Source of the DNA: Methanococcoides sp. AM1
GTDB taxonomy: Archaea; Halobacteriota; Methanosarcinia; Methanosarcinales; Methanosarcinaceae
DNA length: 64,000 bases
Assembly: GCF_900774055.1 (NCBI RefSeq)
Contig: NZ_CAAGSW010000003.1
Span: 124,001-188,000 of the forward strand
Direction of reading: 5' to 3'
Positions 18,627-27,248 of the stretch are shown here, piece after piece (position 1 is the first letter of the stretch; each line of letters starts with the position of its first letter). The notes beneath the pieces were generated by a model, which did no database searches, was not told the origin of the DNA, and saw only the letters and a list, made by a program, of their open reading frames with translations. The position numbers and the translations under genes are program-made.

Positions 18627-19574
18627 CAAAGTAAATATATGCATTTTTTCACTATCTCTTTAGTGATAGCAACGTTATTTTTGGTTTTGTCAGTAGGCAA
18701 CGCCACGGCTGAAGCATTTGAGAACATAGATGAAAAAGATGTAGCAGTAAGATATGTGCTGAAAGACCTTGAAAAATCATTTACATTTAGGAATGAAGGT
18801 ATTGATATCACTTATATCAACATCTCAACAGATCTGACTGTAGGGGATGTAAAGGCAATAGTGGAATCTCTCAAATCGACCTCTTCAATGATATCAACTC
18901 CTGTAGAAGGCAAAGTATACAAGAACATCAACATATGGGTTGGTGATAGTAAACTTAAACATAGACTGATAACTTCTGATGTGGGATTCAGAGTAAATCG
19001 TACCTGGCTTGAAGATAACGGTGTTTCCGAACAATCTGTAAAACTAACCATTTATCGCAGTGGTGGCTGGCATATTTTGCCCACAGAAAAGGTAGGTGAG
19101 GATGATGAGTACATCTACTATGAGGCACCTACCTCAGGTGATCTGCGTACACATTTTGCAGTAGTTGAATATGTCGAAAGTGAACCAGTTTCATTGGATA
19201 CCGAAGAAGCTGTTCCTGAACCTGGAAAGGAGGATCCTGCATTATCTTTAGAAGGGGATAAAGGCATTGTTGCAAGTGAATCTGGATGGGATAATGGCTC
19301 GGGGCCAAAAATGATGTTCTTTGCATTACCTGTGCTGATGGTGCTTATATTGGTATCTGCTTCGTATGTTGCATTAGCAAAAGACCCTCAGGTTAAAGCA
19401 AGAGACAGGAATGTGGATTTTCCGGATGATCTGCAAGTTACAGAGGGTGATGTTTCTGAAACTGCAACTCCTGATCAGGTAGGTAAAGTTCAGTCGGTTG
19501 CTATCAAACAGAAGATCAACGCGCTGGAAGATTCTGGTATTCTCTCAGATGTTGTTCAGAAGAACAAAAAATAA
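18624..19574 (+). CDS. PGF-pre-PGF domain membrane-anchored surface protein
   Basis: 316 residues from a TTG start preceded by GGCGGGGGTTGAG. Signal peptide at about 8-30 (FTISLVIATLFLVLSVGNAT). Residues about 50-190 match the PGF-pre-PGF domain common in methanogen cell-surface proteins (FTFRNEGIDITYINIS, STPVEGKVYKNINIWVG, GFRVNRTWLEDNGV, YEAPTSGDLRTHFAVVEY). An acidic linker leads to a C-terminal membrane helix (MMFFALPVLMVLILVSASYV) and a charged tail that would be cytoplasmic. The tail is shared with the preceding protein. Its role is probably at the cell envelope; the exact function is unknown. Confidence 0.8.
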   Translation: MQSKYMHFFTISLVIATLFLVLSVGNATAEAFENIDEKDVAVRYVLKDLEKSFTFRNEGIDITYINISTDLTVGDVKAIVESLKSTSSMISTPVEGKVYKNINIWVGDSKLKHRLITSDVGFRVNRTWLEDNGVSEQSVKLTIYRSGGWHILPTEKVGEDDEYIYYEAPTSGDLRTHFAVVEYVESEPVSLDTEEAVPEPGKEDPALSLEGDKGIVASESGWDNGSGPKMMFFALPVLMVLILVSASYVALAKDPQVKARDRNVDFPDDLQVTEGDVSETATPDQVGKVQSVAIKQKINALEDSGILSDVVQKNKK

Positions 19575-19680
19575 TCAGGCTATGCATAAAAAGAGCATTA
19601 AAAAGCCACAAAGGCCACCTGTAGTTAATTATAAAAATATTGTAAAGACAAGTAGGGGAGAGATATGACTTGATCTAAAC

Positions 19681-20502
19681 TCAATATTCCGGATCCATCC
19701 CTTTTTTGTAGATAAGGTTCTCTATCCTTTTCCTGTCTGAAATATCACAGAAGCTTATCAGAATGCCAATCAATTTTTCGCTCTCACCTTTAATAGGTGA
19801 TCCTATAATATCGACAGGAATCCTTGTGTTGTTCTTTGTTACAAGAAGTGTCTGGCTTGCCAGACCATAGAACATGCCTTCCCTGATAACCTTCTCAACG
19901 GGGTCCTCAACGGCTTTACCGGTATCTTCACTTTCGACATAGAAGATGTCCTTCAATGGCTTTCCAAGGACCTCATCCTGCTTCCAGCCGGTAAGTGCTT
20001 CTGCAAAAGGGTTCATGAACTTTATGTAACCATCCTGGTCCGTGGCGATCATTGCATCGCCGGTGTTGTTGAGTATTGCAGTAAGCCACTTCTGGCTTTC
20101 TTTTAATTTGCTTTCCATCTCATGCTTGTAAAGAGCAATTTCGATGTTGGTTCGAAGTTCACTTTCCTCGAAGGGTTTTAGTATGTAACCAAAAGGTTCT
20201 GTCAGCTTTGCCCTTTGCATAATGGTGTCGTCTGCATAGGCAGTGATATAGACAAGAGGGATCTCGTAGTTGATATGAATATGGTTTGCAGCTTCCACAC
20301 CATCCATTCCATCCTTTAGCATTATATCCATCAAAACAAGGTCCGGTAAACTCTGTTGTGAATTCTCCAGTATATGAAGGGCTTCCCTGCCACTGTATGC
20401 TGGAACGATATCATAATCGTATGATAGGTATGCAGTAAGCAATTCGACATTATCAGGTTCATCATCGACTACAAGTATTTTGGTTCTACCATTCTCAGCC
20501 AT
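19681..20502 (-). CDS. Response regulator receiver-PAS domain protein
   Basis: About 273 residues from the ATG at 20502, which follows AGGTGTTAAT; the upstream ATG at 20541 lacks a site. The receiver domain comes first (ILVVDDEPDNVELL with the acidic pocket, LVLMDIMLKDGMDG with the phosphorylatable Asp, and the conserved Lys in YILKPFEESEL). A PAS domain follows (LTAILNNTGDAMIATDQDGYIKFMNP). No DNA-binding or kinase output domain is present, so it probably works through partner proteins in a phosphorelay. No kinase gene is adjacent; the multi-PAS kinase in this window is 25 kb away. Confidence 0.88.
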   Translation of the reverse strand: MAENGRTKILVVDDEPDNVELLTAYLSYDYDIVPAYSGREALHILENSQQSLPDLVLMDIMLKDGMDGVEAANHIHINYEIPLVYITAYADDTIMQRAKLTEPFGYILKPFEESELRTNIEIALYKHEMESKLKESQKWLTAILNNTGDAMIATDQDGYIKFMNPFAEALTGWKQDEVLGKPLKDIFYVESEDTGKAVEDPVEKVIREGMFYGLASQTLLVTKNNTRIPVDIIGSPIKGESEKLIGILISFCDISDRKRIENLIYKKGMDPEY

Positions 20503-20690
20503 ATTAACACCTAATGGACAGGATTTCGGATTCAAATTCATTTTTGCTCATACGATCGCTGCTACAGTATATCGGTTTTCAGGGAGCGAATATTAAATTT
20601 GAGCCTTCTCTATCATTATTGTAATGAACAATATATAATCATTACTATTATACACTTTAGTAATGATTAATGTCGATATTGTTATGTTCT

Positions 20691-22010
20691 TTATCCCACA
20701 ATGCTCATATTGGATATTCTCAGTGGTGGTGCAATTGTTCCGCCAACCTTGCGAACATCGGTTCCAGCACCGGTTATATTATTGAGCATTTCAAAGATAT
20801 TTCCTGAAAGCATAAGGGACTTAATAGGTTTGTCTATTTGGCCGTCCTTTATTGTGAAAGCGTTCCTGGCTTCTACTGAGAAGTCTCCTGAAATGGCGTT
20901 TGCAGTATGGGCACCTATTACCGTGTTGATAAAGACACCTTCTTCAGTTTCAGCTATCACATCACTTTGAGGATAATCTATGATCAGATTACGTGTGCCC
21001 ACCGAAGGTGTGGATGCATAGGAGTGGCGTGTACCATTTCCTGTACTGCTGGTGTTATCCTTTCCTGCAGTATAGTTGTCATATAGGTAGGACCTGAAAA
21101 CTCCTTTTCCGATGATCTCTGTTCGCTGGGATGGGGTTCCTTCTTCATCGGAGATGGATGTTTCAATACCAGCATGAAGGGTGCCATCATCTATGACTGT
21201 AAGTTCTGGTGTGGCAATTTCCTCGTCGATCTTGCCTATTAGAGATGACCTTCCCTTTTGTACATTATCTGCATCAAGGGATGGTTCGAAAGTATTTCCG
21301 AGGATGTCAGAAAATGCAAATGGATGGAGTATGACATTCGTTTTCTGCGGTTCAACTGATATGCCGTTCTGTGATCTGATAGCAAGGTCTGAAGCATTTT
21401 TTCCTATATTGAACATATCGATGTCAAGGGAACGTGATACTTCAAAGTCATAGGCTGTAGAGATATCTCCTTCTGTTGTAATAACATCTACGAACCCGGA
21501 AACTCCGGTACCTTCATCAATTACCTCAACACCGTTGGTGTTCATTATCATTTGTTTGCTGATAGTTGTGGAAAAACTCCCGGAGGTCGTGTTGATGTTT
21601 GGTATTGACAATGCACCATTTATCATTTCACCTGTAAGGGAAATACACTCATCCAGTCCAAGTTCATCTATCTTTTTATCAAAGGTTCCTGAGACTTTCG
21701 GATATTTTGAATTTGAAGGCAGTGATGTCCAGTCGGGATCGCTTTCTCTTATCTTTGCAGAAGCTACAGCTACTTTTGCAGCTTCATCGATACGTTCCAC
21801 GATATTTGTGCTTGCAAAACCGACTGCTCCGTTAACAACAGTTCGAATTCCAATACCCTGACTGACCCTGTCTTTTGCAGATTCGATCGTGTTCTTCTTT
21901 ATATCTGCAGTTATGGATCGGCTGTGCATGACATAAACTTCAGCTTCATCGGCACCCAGCTGTTCAGCTATTTTCAGTGTTCTTTCTGCAAGTTCGAACA
22001 TATCAGGCAC
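20691..22010 (-). CDS. pmbA: PmbA/TldE family protein, TldD partner
   Basis: 439 residues of the PmbA/TldE family, the partner of TldD in a heteromeric metalloprotease. It has the family's N-terminal domain (AEVYVMHSRSITADIKKN, GIGIRTVVNGAVGFASTN) and C-terminal domain (SVGTRNLIID, GDFSVEARNAFTIKDG). It lacks the HExxxH zinc motif, as expected for this subunit. Its start overlaps the end of tldD by 8 bases, so the two are translationally coupled. It is the last gene of the lonB-tldD-pmbA operon. Confidence 0.93.
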   Translation of the reverse strand: MPDMFELAERTLKIAEQLGADEAEVYVMHSRSITADIKKNTIESAKDRVSQGIGIRTVVNGAVGFASTNIVERIDEAAKVAVASAKIRESDPDWTSLPSNSKYPKVSGTFDKKIDELGLDECISLTGEMINGALSIPNINTTSGSFSTTISKQMIMNTNGVEVIDEGTGVSGFVDVITTEGDISTAYDFEVSRSLDIDMFNIGKNASDLAIRSQNGISVEPQKTNVILHPFAFSDILGNTFEPSLDADNVQKGRSSLIGKIDEEIATPELTVIDDGTLHAGIETSISDEEGTPSQRTEIIGKGVFRSYLYDNYTAGKDNTSSTGNGTRHSYASTPSVGTRNLIIDYPQSDVIAETEEGVFINTVIGAHTANAISGDFSVEARNAFTIKDGQIDKPIKSLMLSGNIFEMLNNITGAGTDVRKVGGTIAPPLRISNMSIVG

Positions 22011-23334
22011 CTCCTACCAATGCTTTTGAAATGGAAATATGTGGTGAACCATCCGAGACAGGAGCAAGCTGACCGCCTTTACCACATCTTCCCGAATGCA
22101 TCTTAAGGTCGTTTCCTACCAGCGTGACATTATTAAGGATCTCAAGTGTTTTGCCGGAAAGGGATACATCGCGAAGCAATGTGGTCACTTCCCCATTCTC
22201 GATAAGATAACCTTTTTCCGCGTTGAACTGGAATATTCCTTCACCTGTGTTGACCTGACCGCCGCGTGAGCCGGTAAGGTACATGCCGTCTTTGACATCT
22301 TCCAGCATCTCGTCAAAATTGGAATCGCCATTGTCAATATATGTATTGCTCATCCTTACGATTGGTTCAGAGTATCCCTGTGCACGACAATTACCGGGCT
22401 CTCCGCCAAGAGCTGCTGCTGTTTCCCTTGAATGCAGGTATGAATTCAAGGTCCCATCTTTTATAATGGTGGTCTTTGATGATCTTACTCCTTCAGAATC
22501 AAAGGGGTAGTACCCATATTCATGAATTGTAGGATCATCGATTATGTTAACAAGCGGTGACGCGATCTGTTCTCCGATACGTCCTTCGAGTATGGAGCTT
22601 CCTTCAAGTACAAGGTCTGCTTCAGATGCATGGCCTACGGCTTCATGGGCGAACACGCCTGCAAGCTCCGGATCAAGTATGACGGGCAGTGTTCCGCCTT
22701 TTGCCGGTTTTGCACCAAGTAGTTCCACAGCAGTCCTTCCTGCGGATTCGGCAAGAGCAAAGGCATCGTTCTTTTCAAAAAGTTCATAGCCGGAAACTCC
22801 GAAACGACTTTCCCTGCCTACCTGGTAGGCTCCGCCTTCGCTGGCCACAGCACTGATGGCGAATCCTGTCCTTATAAGATCGTATTCACAATCAATACCT
22901 TCGGAATTGATGTATTGTACTTTAACAGAAGCTTCAGAATAAACTGCAGAAGTACTGCTAATTCCATCTATCCTTGCATGACTGTCCATATCTTTCAATA
23001 ACTGGACCTTATCTTCAATTGGAATGTCCTTTGGATCAATGGTTGCAACCGGGAGGTCTTTGACCACAGGTTCTTCCATGGGCTTGAGCTCGACTTTCTC
23101 TTTTGGTGAGATGTTGTTCATCTGCTGTGCAAGCTCTGAGGCTGAACTTATGGCATCGTTTATGTCAAAGATCCCTTCTGCTGTGGTAAATCCCCAGGAG
23201 CCTCCGCATAATGCACGAACTCCGCAACCTCTGCTGTAATTTACCGAGATCTCTTCTATCTTGCCATTATCAAGGACGATCGAGGTAGATGTACCGTCGA
23301 TCACCCTGGCATCGTAAAAACAAACTTCAGACAT
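22003..23334 (-). CDS. tldD: TldD family metalloprotease
   Basis: 443 residues with the TldD zinc-protease motif HEAVGH (FAHEAVGHASEADLVLEG) near residue 230. TldD with PmbA/TldE forms a cavity that trims unfolded peptides; in E. coli the pair also matures microcin peptides. The gene overlaps lonB (8 bases) upstream and pmbA (8 bases) downstream, so the three proteins are made together. A role in finishing peptides released by LonB is a reasonable inference from the overlap. Confidence 0.94.
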   Translation of the reverse strand: MSEVCFYDARVIDGTSTSIVLDNGKIEEISVNYSRGCGVRALCGGSWGFTTAEGIFDINDAISSASELAQQMNNISPKEKVELKPMEEPVVKDLPVATIDPKDIPIEDKVQLLKDMDSHARIDGISSTSAVYSEASVKVQYINSEGIDCEYDLIRTGFAISAVASEGGAYQVGRESRFGVSGYELFEKNDAFALAESAGRTAVELLGAKPAKGGTLPVILDPELAGVFAHEAVGHASEADLVLEGSSILEGRIGEQIASPLVNIIDDPTIHEYGYYPFDSEGVRSSKTTIIKDGTLNSYLHSRETAAALGGEPGNCRAQGYSEPIVRMSNTYIDNGDSNFDEMLEDVKDGMYLTGSRGGQVNTGEGIFQFNAEKGYLIENGEVTTLLRDVSLSGKTLEILNNVTLVGNDLKMHSGRCGKGGQLAPVSDGSPHISISKALVGGA

Positions 23335-25240
23335 TGTCGCTACCTATGACAGCTTCCATCTCGGATTCCTTTATGACATTCATCTCGGTCAGCTTCTTGA
23401 GCTTTTCAACGATGCCTGCTTTATCTTCACCTATAAGGCTGTGCTCGATGACCTCTGCAATTGTTGTTACAGGTATGATCTCGACCATTTCCTTGTAGTT
23501 TTCCTCGATAAGGACATCGGCTTCGTTGGATTTTGGAATAATTACCTTCTTGATGCCTGCCTGTGCTGCAGCTTCTATCTTGTAGGTAACACCGCCGATC
23601 GGAAGTACGTCTCCTCTGACCGAAAGGGAACCTGTCATAGCAACGGTCTGGTCGATAGGAATGTTCTCCATTGCAGATATCACAGCAGTTGCAATTGATA
23701 TTGATGCACTGTCACCTTCAACACCTTCATAGGTTCCAATGAACTGGATATGAATATCGTGATTGAGCATGTCCTCCCCGGTTACGTTCTTGATTACCGC
23801 TGAAACGTTCTGCACAGCTTCCTTTGCTATATCTTTCAGCATACCAGTGGCGATAACGTGTCCATGGCCAGTAGATTGTGTCGGTGTCACTTCTGCCATG
23901 ATCGGAAGTACAATACCGGAATCTCCGCCCATGACTGCAAGTCCGTTGACCCTGCCAACAGCTGCTCCTATTTTGGTAAAGAGCTGATAGTCCTTACGCC
24001 TCTCCAGATAGCTGTCTGCAAGTTGCTGTTCAATTGAACGTGCGATCTTCTTTGCTGCCAGAACATGCGTTGCAGTTGTGATCTCTGCGTTCTCGGAATG
24101 AGCAATGTCGCCAGCGACCCTGATAAGTCCTCCAAGGTCACGGAACTTAAGGGTAAGATGACCTTTTCTGCCTGCTCTCCTTCTTGCTTCCCTGATCACT
24201 TCATTTACCGCATCTTTGTCAAATGGAGGGATGTGTCCGTCGCGTACAACTTCCTGTGCTACAAAGCGTACAAGTGTCTTCCTGTTCTCAAGAGTATCTT
24301 CCATGGAATCTCTCATGAAGACCTCGTATCCATATCCCTTGATACGTGAGCGTAATGCAGGATGCATCTTTTCCACAGCATCGAGGTTACCTGCTGCCAC
24401 CATGATAAAATCACATGGTACAGGCTCTGTCTTTACAAGTGCACCGGAACTGCGTTCGGACTGGCCGGTAATAGCATATTCCTTTTCTTGCAATGCTGTG
24501 AGGAGGCTTTGCTGGGATTCAAGTTTCAAGGTGTTGATCTCGTCAATGAAAAGCACACCTTTGTGTGATTTGTGAATATCTCCGCTCTCAACCCTGTCAT
24601 GGGAAGGTGTTTCTAGTCCACCGGACTGGAATGGGTCGTGTCTGACATCTCCAAGAAGTGCACCTGCGTGTGTTCCTGTTGCATCGATGTATGGTGCGTG
24701 GTCTTTCTGGTAATTTGAAACGATGAGCTTTGGTATCATCAGTTCTTCTTTTGGCATGAACTGTCTTGTCAGCATAAGTATCATGATAGCTGCAATGATA
24801 CCCCATAGTAACTGACCTACATAGAAGGAATACATTACAATACCAAAGACAAGGAACATCATCAACATATTACGTGACTGGGCTTTCTTGCGTGATTCCA
24901 TTTTATGGGCTAACACGATCTCCCTGCCTTTGCCGGCAGGTACTTCCCTGATCTTCGGATTATTGTTGTCCTCAAGATTGGGGTATGTCATTATATCTTC
25001 AAGTTCTTCCTTTGGCAAAAGTTCAGCCATTGCCTTTGCGAGCATTGATTTTCCGGTACCTGGTGTACCTATCATCATTACATGACGCCTTTGGCTAGCT
25101 GCTTTTTTTACAACTTCAACGGCGTGGTCCTGCCCGATGACCTGATCGATCAGTAATTCAGGTACATCTATTGAATTTGTAGTGTTAAAGTCTTCACCGA
25201 AAAGTTCGGCTTCTTCATTAGCAGTCATTTCGTTGTCCAT
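23327..25240 (-). CDS. lonB: Archaeal membrane-anchored Lon protease (LonB)
   Basis: 637 residues from the ATG at 25240, which gives the usual archaeal LonB N-terminus; the 14-codon longer reading has no support. Walker A GTPGTGKS is at 58-65, and the AAA+ domain is split by an insert with two membrane helices (about 118-160; MMFLVFGIVMYSFYVGQLLW, then IIAAIMILML) that anchor it to the inner face of the membrane. The C-terminal protease domain has the catalytic Ser in EGDSAS and the Lys in VTYKIEAA. It degrades unfolded proteins, especially membrane proteins, using ATP. It is first in the operon with tldD and pmbA. Confidence 0.95.
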   Translation of the reverse strand: MDNEMTANEEAELFGEDFNTTNSIDVPELLIDQVIGQDHAVEVVKKAASQRRHVMMIGTPGTGKSMLAKAMAELLPKEELEDIMTYPNLEDNNNPKIREVPAGKGREIVLAHKMESRKKAQSRNMLMMFLVFGIVMYSFYVGQLLWGIIAAIMILMLTRQFMPKEELMIPKLIVSNYQKDHAPYIDATGTHAGALLGDVRHDPFQSGGLETPSHDRVESGDIHKSHKGVLFIDEINTLKLESQQSLLTALQEKEYAITGQSERSSGALVKTEPVPCDFIMVAAGNLDAVEKMHPALRSRIKGYGYEVFMRDSMEDTLENRKTLVRFVAQEVVRDGHIPPFDKDAVNEVIREARRRAGRKGHLTLKFRDLGGLIRVAGDIAHSENAEITTATHVLAAKKIARSIEQQLADSYLERRKDYQLFTKIGAAVGRVNGLAVMGGDSGIVLPIMAEVTPTQSTGHGHVIATGMLKDIAKEAVQNVSAVIKNVTGEDMLNHDIHIQFIGTYEGVEGDSASISIATAVISAMENIPIDQTVAMTGSLSVRGDVLPIGGVTYKIEAAAQAGIKKVIIPKSNEADVLIEENYKEMVEIIPVTTIAEVIEHSLIGEDKAGIVEKLKKLTEMNVIKESEMEAVIGSDNV

Positions 25241-25630
25241 GGTTAACTCACATTTTAAACAGTATGATATGCAGATATTCACAGAAAATATGCACTAATG
25301 TAATTGTTTTGAGAATTTTCTATATTATAGTAGAGCCATTCCACTAAATATATTTAACTATTTCAGTCCTGTCTGAATGCTATGGGTCGATATGTTTTTA
25401 GATGGTTTTGTATAACTTGATCAAATTAATTTCTTTGTCATAAATAGTGCCGATCTCTTGGAGAGCACGCGTATTCATGAAAAGCCGCTTGTAAGATAAA
25501 TAAAAGTGATGTATGTAAAAATATAGTACTTATTAAAGAACAATAAAAGAGATAAAACATTTCATGTTCGATCTCTTTTTTTGTTCACTTCTGTTTATGA
25601 TCTATATTTCATCAAATTTGATTGAACTGA
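25241..25630. promoter_or_regulatory. Long intergenic region: lonB promoter side and purE terminator side
   Basis: About 390 bases between lonB (start 25240) and purE (stop 25631), both on the minus strand. The half next to lonB is very AT-rich with TATA-like runs (TAAATATATTTAAC, 25347-25360). The half next to purE carries the hairpin at 25545-25579. No further gene is seen. Confidence 0.4.
25545..25579 (-). terminator. Hairpin downstream of purE
   Basis: AAAAGAGAT (25545-25553) and ATCTCTTTT (25571-25579) form a 9-bp perfect stem, with an inner AACAT/ATGTT pairing, 50 bases beyond the purE stop. It is the likely transcript end of the aroK-chorismate mutase-purE operon. Confidence 0.5.
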
Positions 25631-26020
25631 TCATTCAATAAGGTCAAGGATCCTGATCGCAAGTTTTGCAGCATTTGCACCGTTATCAATACCAACGCTG
25701 GCAACAGGAACTCCAGGTGGCATCTGCACAACTGAGAGCAATGCGTCAAGTCCGCCAAGTTTTGCACTGACAGGTACGCCTATCACAGGTTTCATTGTCC
25801 TGGAAGCAATAACTCCCGGTAGTGCGGCTGATAGTCCTGCAATAGCAATGTAAACCTTTGCATCACTATTTGCGATGTGATCTTCAAGTTTATCCGGGTC
25901 TCTGTGTGCGGAGATAACATTTACTTCAAAGGAGTATTTTGTTTCTTCCAATACTTTCGTAACACGGTTTGCAATTGCGTGATCTGATTCTGAGCCCATT
26001 AATATTGAAATATCTACCAT
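25631..26020 (-). CDS. purE: N5-carboxyaminoimidazole ribonucleotide mutase
   Basis: 129 residues, class I PurE. Motifs [10 protein letters not shown] (substrate phosphate loop), SAHRDP (catalytic His) and [13 protein letters not shown] are intact. It converts N5-CAIR to CAIR in purine synthesis. It is the third gene of a tight set, 12 bases after the chorismate mutase gene, with GGAG before the ATG. Mixing purine and aromatic amino acid genes is a transcription-unit matter and does not imply a shared pathway. Confidence 0.95.
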   Translation of the reverse strand: MVDISILMGSESDHAIANRVTKVLEETKYSFEVNVISAHRDPDKLEDHIANSDAKVYIAIAGLSAALPGVIASRTMKPVIGVPVSAKLGGLDALLSVVQMPPGVPVASVGIDNGANAAKLAIRILDLIE

Positions 26021-26032
26021 TTTTTATCTCCA

Positions 26033-26320
26033 TCAGGGGAGGTTTCCTTCCCCGCTAAGTTCATGCTGGCGCGCAATGCTCATCCTGATAAGGATCTCAA
26101 ATATTTCTTTTACGGCGCCGGAATCAAGGTTTTTTTCGGTTGCAATGTTAGCGGCCCTGTCAAGAACAACATGGTTTTGGGTATTATCATTGATAGCCCT
26201 GTGTTCTTTCCTTTTGCTCTCTAACACATCATCTGCAAGATCGGTACGTTCCGCGATCAACTTTATGATCTCGTTATCAATCCTCTCGATCTTACTGCGA
26301 ACTTCATCTATTGCGGTCAT
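26033..26320 (-). CDS. Chorismate mutase (AroQ type)
   Basis: 95 residues, the all-helical AroQ chorismate mutase fold (DEVRSKIERIDNEIIKLIAERTDLADDV; then KKEH-type basic segment KRKEHRAIND). It makes prephenate from chorismate for phenylalanine and tyrosine. It is 14 bases downstream of aroK on the same strand, which fits a shikimate/aromatic operon. Confidence 0.9.
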   Translation of the reverse strand: MTAIDEVRSKIERIDNEIIKLIAERTDLADDVLESKRKEHRAINDNTQNHVVLDRAANIATEKNLDSGAVKEIFEILIRMSIARQHELSGEGNLP

Positions 26321-26334
26321 GTTTACCTACGGAA

Positions 26335-27198
26335 TTAAAGTTTCATTAAACCTTCATTATTAATCTTGGTATTTATCACTTTTCCGGTAGTGCCACACTC
26401 TTCCCATATCTTTGCAAGTTCATTTGCCATATCTTTATCTACAAGCGCAGAATATGCGGGACCTGTGCCCGATAGACTAACTCCTTTAACACCGATCTTA
26501 AGGGCTTCCATCATTATATCAGTACTGAACCCAAGTGCTCCGCAATAGAGGAACCCGTTAAGCGTCATGGCCTTCTCATATTCCCCTTCAAGTGCAAGCT
26601 CATAAGCCATATCTACCCAGGGTGCGATAAGCTCAGAATTCTGTACGTTTGTCTGTGAACTGAAAGACTGCCTTTCGGGTGCAAAGATAATTACATCCAT
26701 CTCTTTCTCAGTGCGTTTGATCAGTTCGTTCTTCCGATTGTCAGTAATAACGATACCGCCAAAAAAAGAGGCACATGCATCATCAAGAGCACCTGTGATG
26801 GTAACTCCTGCATCCTTTGCAGCCCTTACGCCAAGATGCACTGCATCCATGGGTTCCATTGTCTCTCCAATGGCATCAAGGGTTGCAAGAATGGTTGCAT
26901 TTGCAGCTGCACTGCTGCTTTTCAATCCGCTTGCAAGTGGCACTTCGGTACGTGTTAGAACAGTTCCTCCCATCTCAATGCCAAAATGATCAAGGACAAG
27001 CTCCATCGACCTTTCGATCAGTGTGGTATCCCCTTGTGGCATATTTTCAATACTTCCGATTATGGAAGAACTGTTCTTTGTAAGTTCAACGTCCGCAAAG
27101 GTCTTCAGGTCAACCCCAAAAGCAGATCCTTTCCAGGTAGCAATGGCATTAATGATGGTTCCTGCACCGAGTGCATAGGCATGTCCTGTTAGTGTCAT
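26335..27198 (-). CDS. aroK: Archaeal shikimate kinase (GHMP family)
   Basis: 287 residues of the archaeal shikimate kinase type, related to homoserine kinase and unrelated to bacterial AroK. The GHMP phosphate loop is PLASGLKSSSAAANATI, and the C-terminal motif is SLSGTGPAYSALV. It phosphorylates shikimate with ATP. It is first in the aroK-chorismate mutase-purE set; the start ATG at 27198 has only a weak GGG upstream. Confidence 0.94.
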   Translation of the reverse strand: MTLTGHAYALGAGTIINAIATWKGSAFGVDLKTFADVELTKNSSSIIGSIENMPQGDTTLIERSMELVLDHFGIEMGGTVLTRTEVPLASGLKSSSAAANATILATLDAIGETMEPMDAVHLGVRAAKDAGVTITGALDDACASFFGGIVITDNRKNELIKRTEKEMDVIIFAPERQSFSSQTNVQNSELIAPWVDMAYELALEGEYEKAMTLNGFLYCGALGFSTDIMMEALKIGVKGVSLSGTGPAYSALVDKDMANELAKIWEECGTTGKVINTKINNEGLMKL

Positions 27199-27248
27199 AT
27201 CGAATTCCCGGAAATAGAATATGGGATGTTGATATTTAAGGGTATGAC

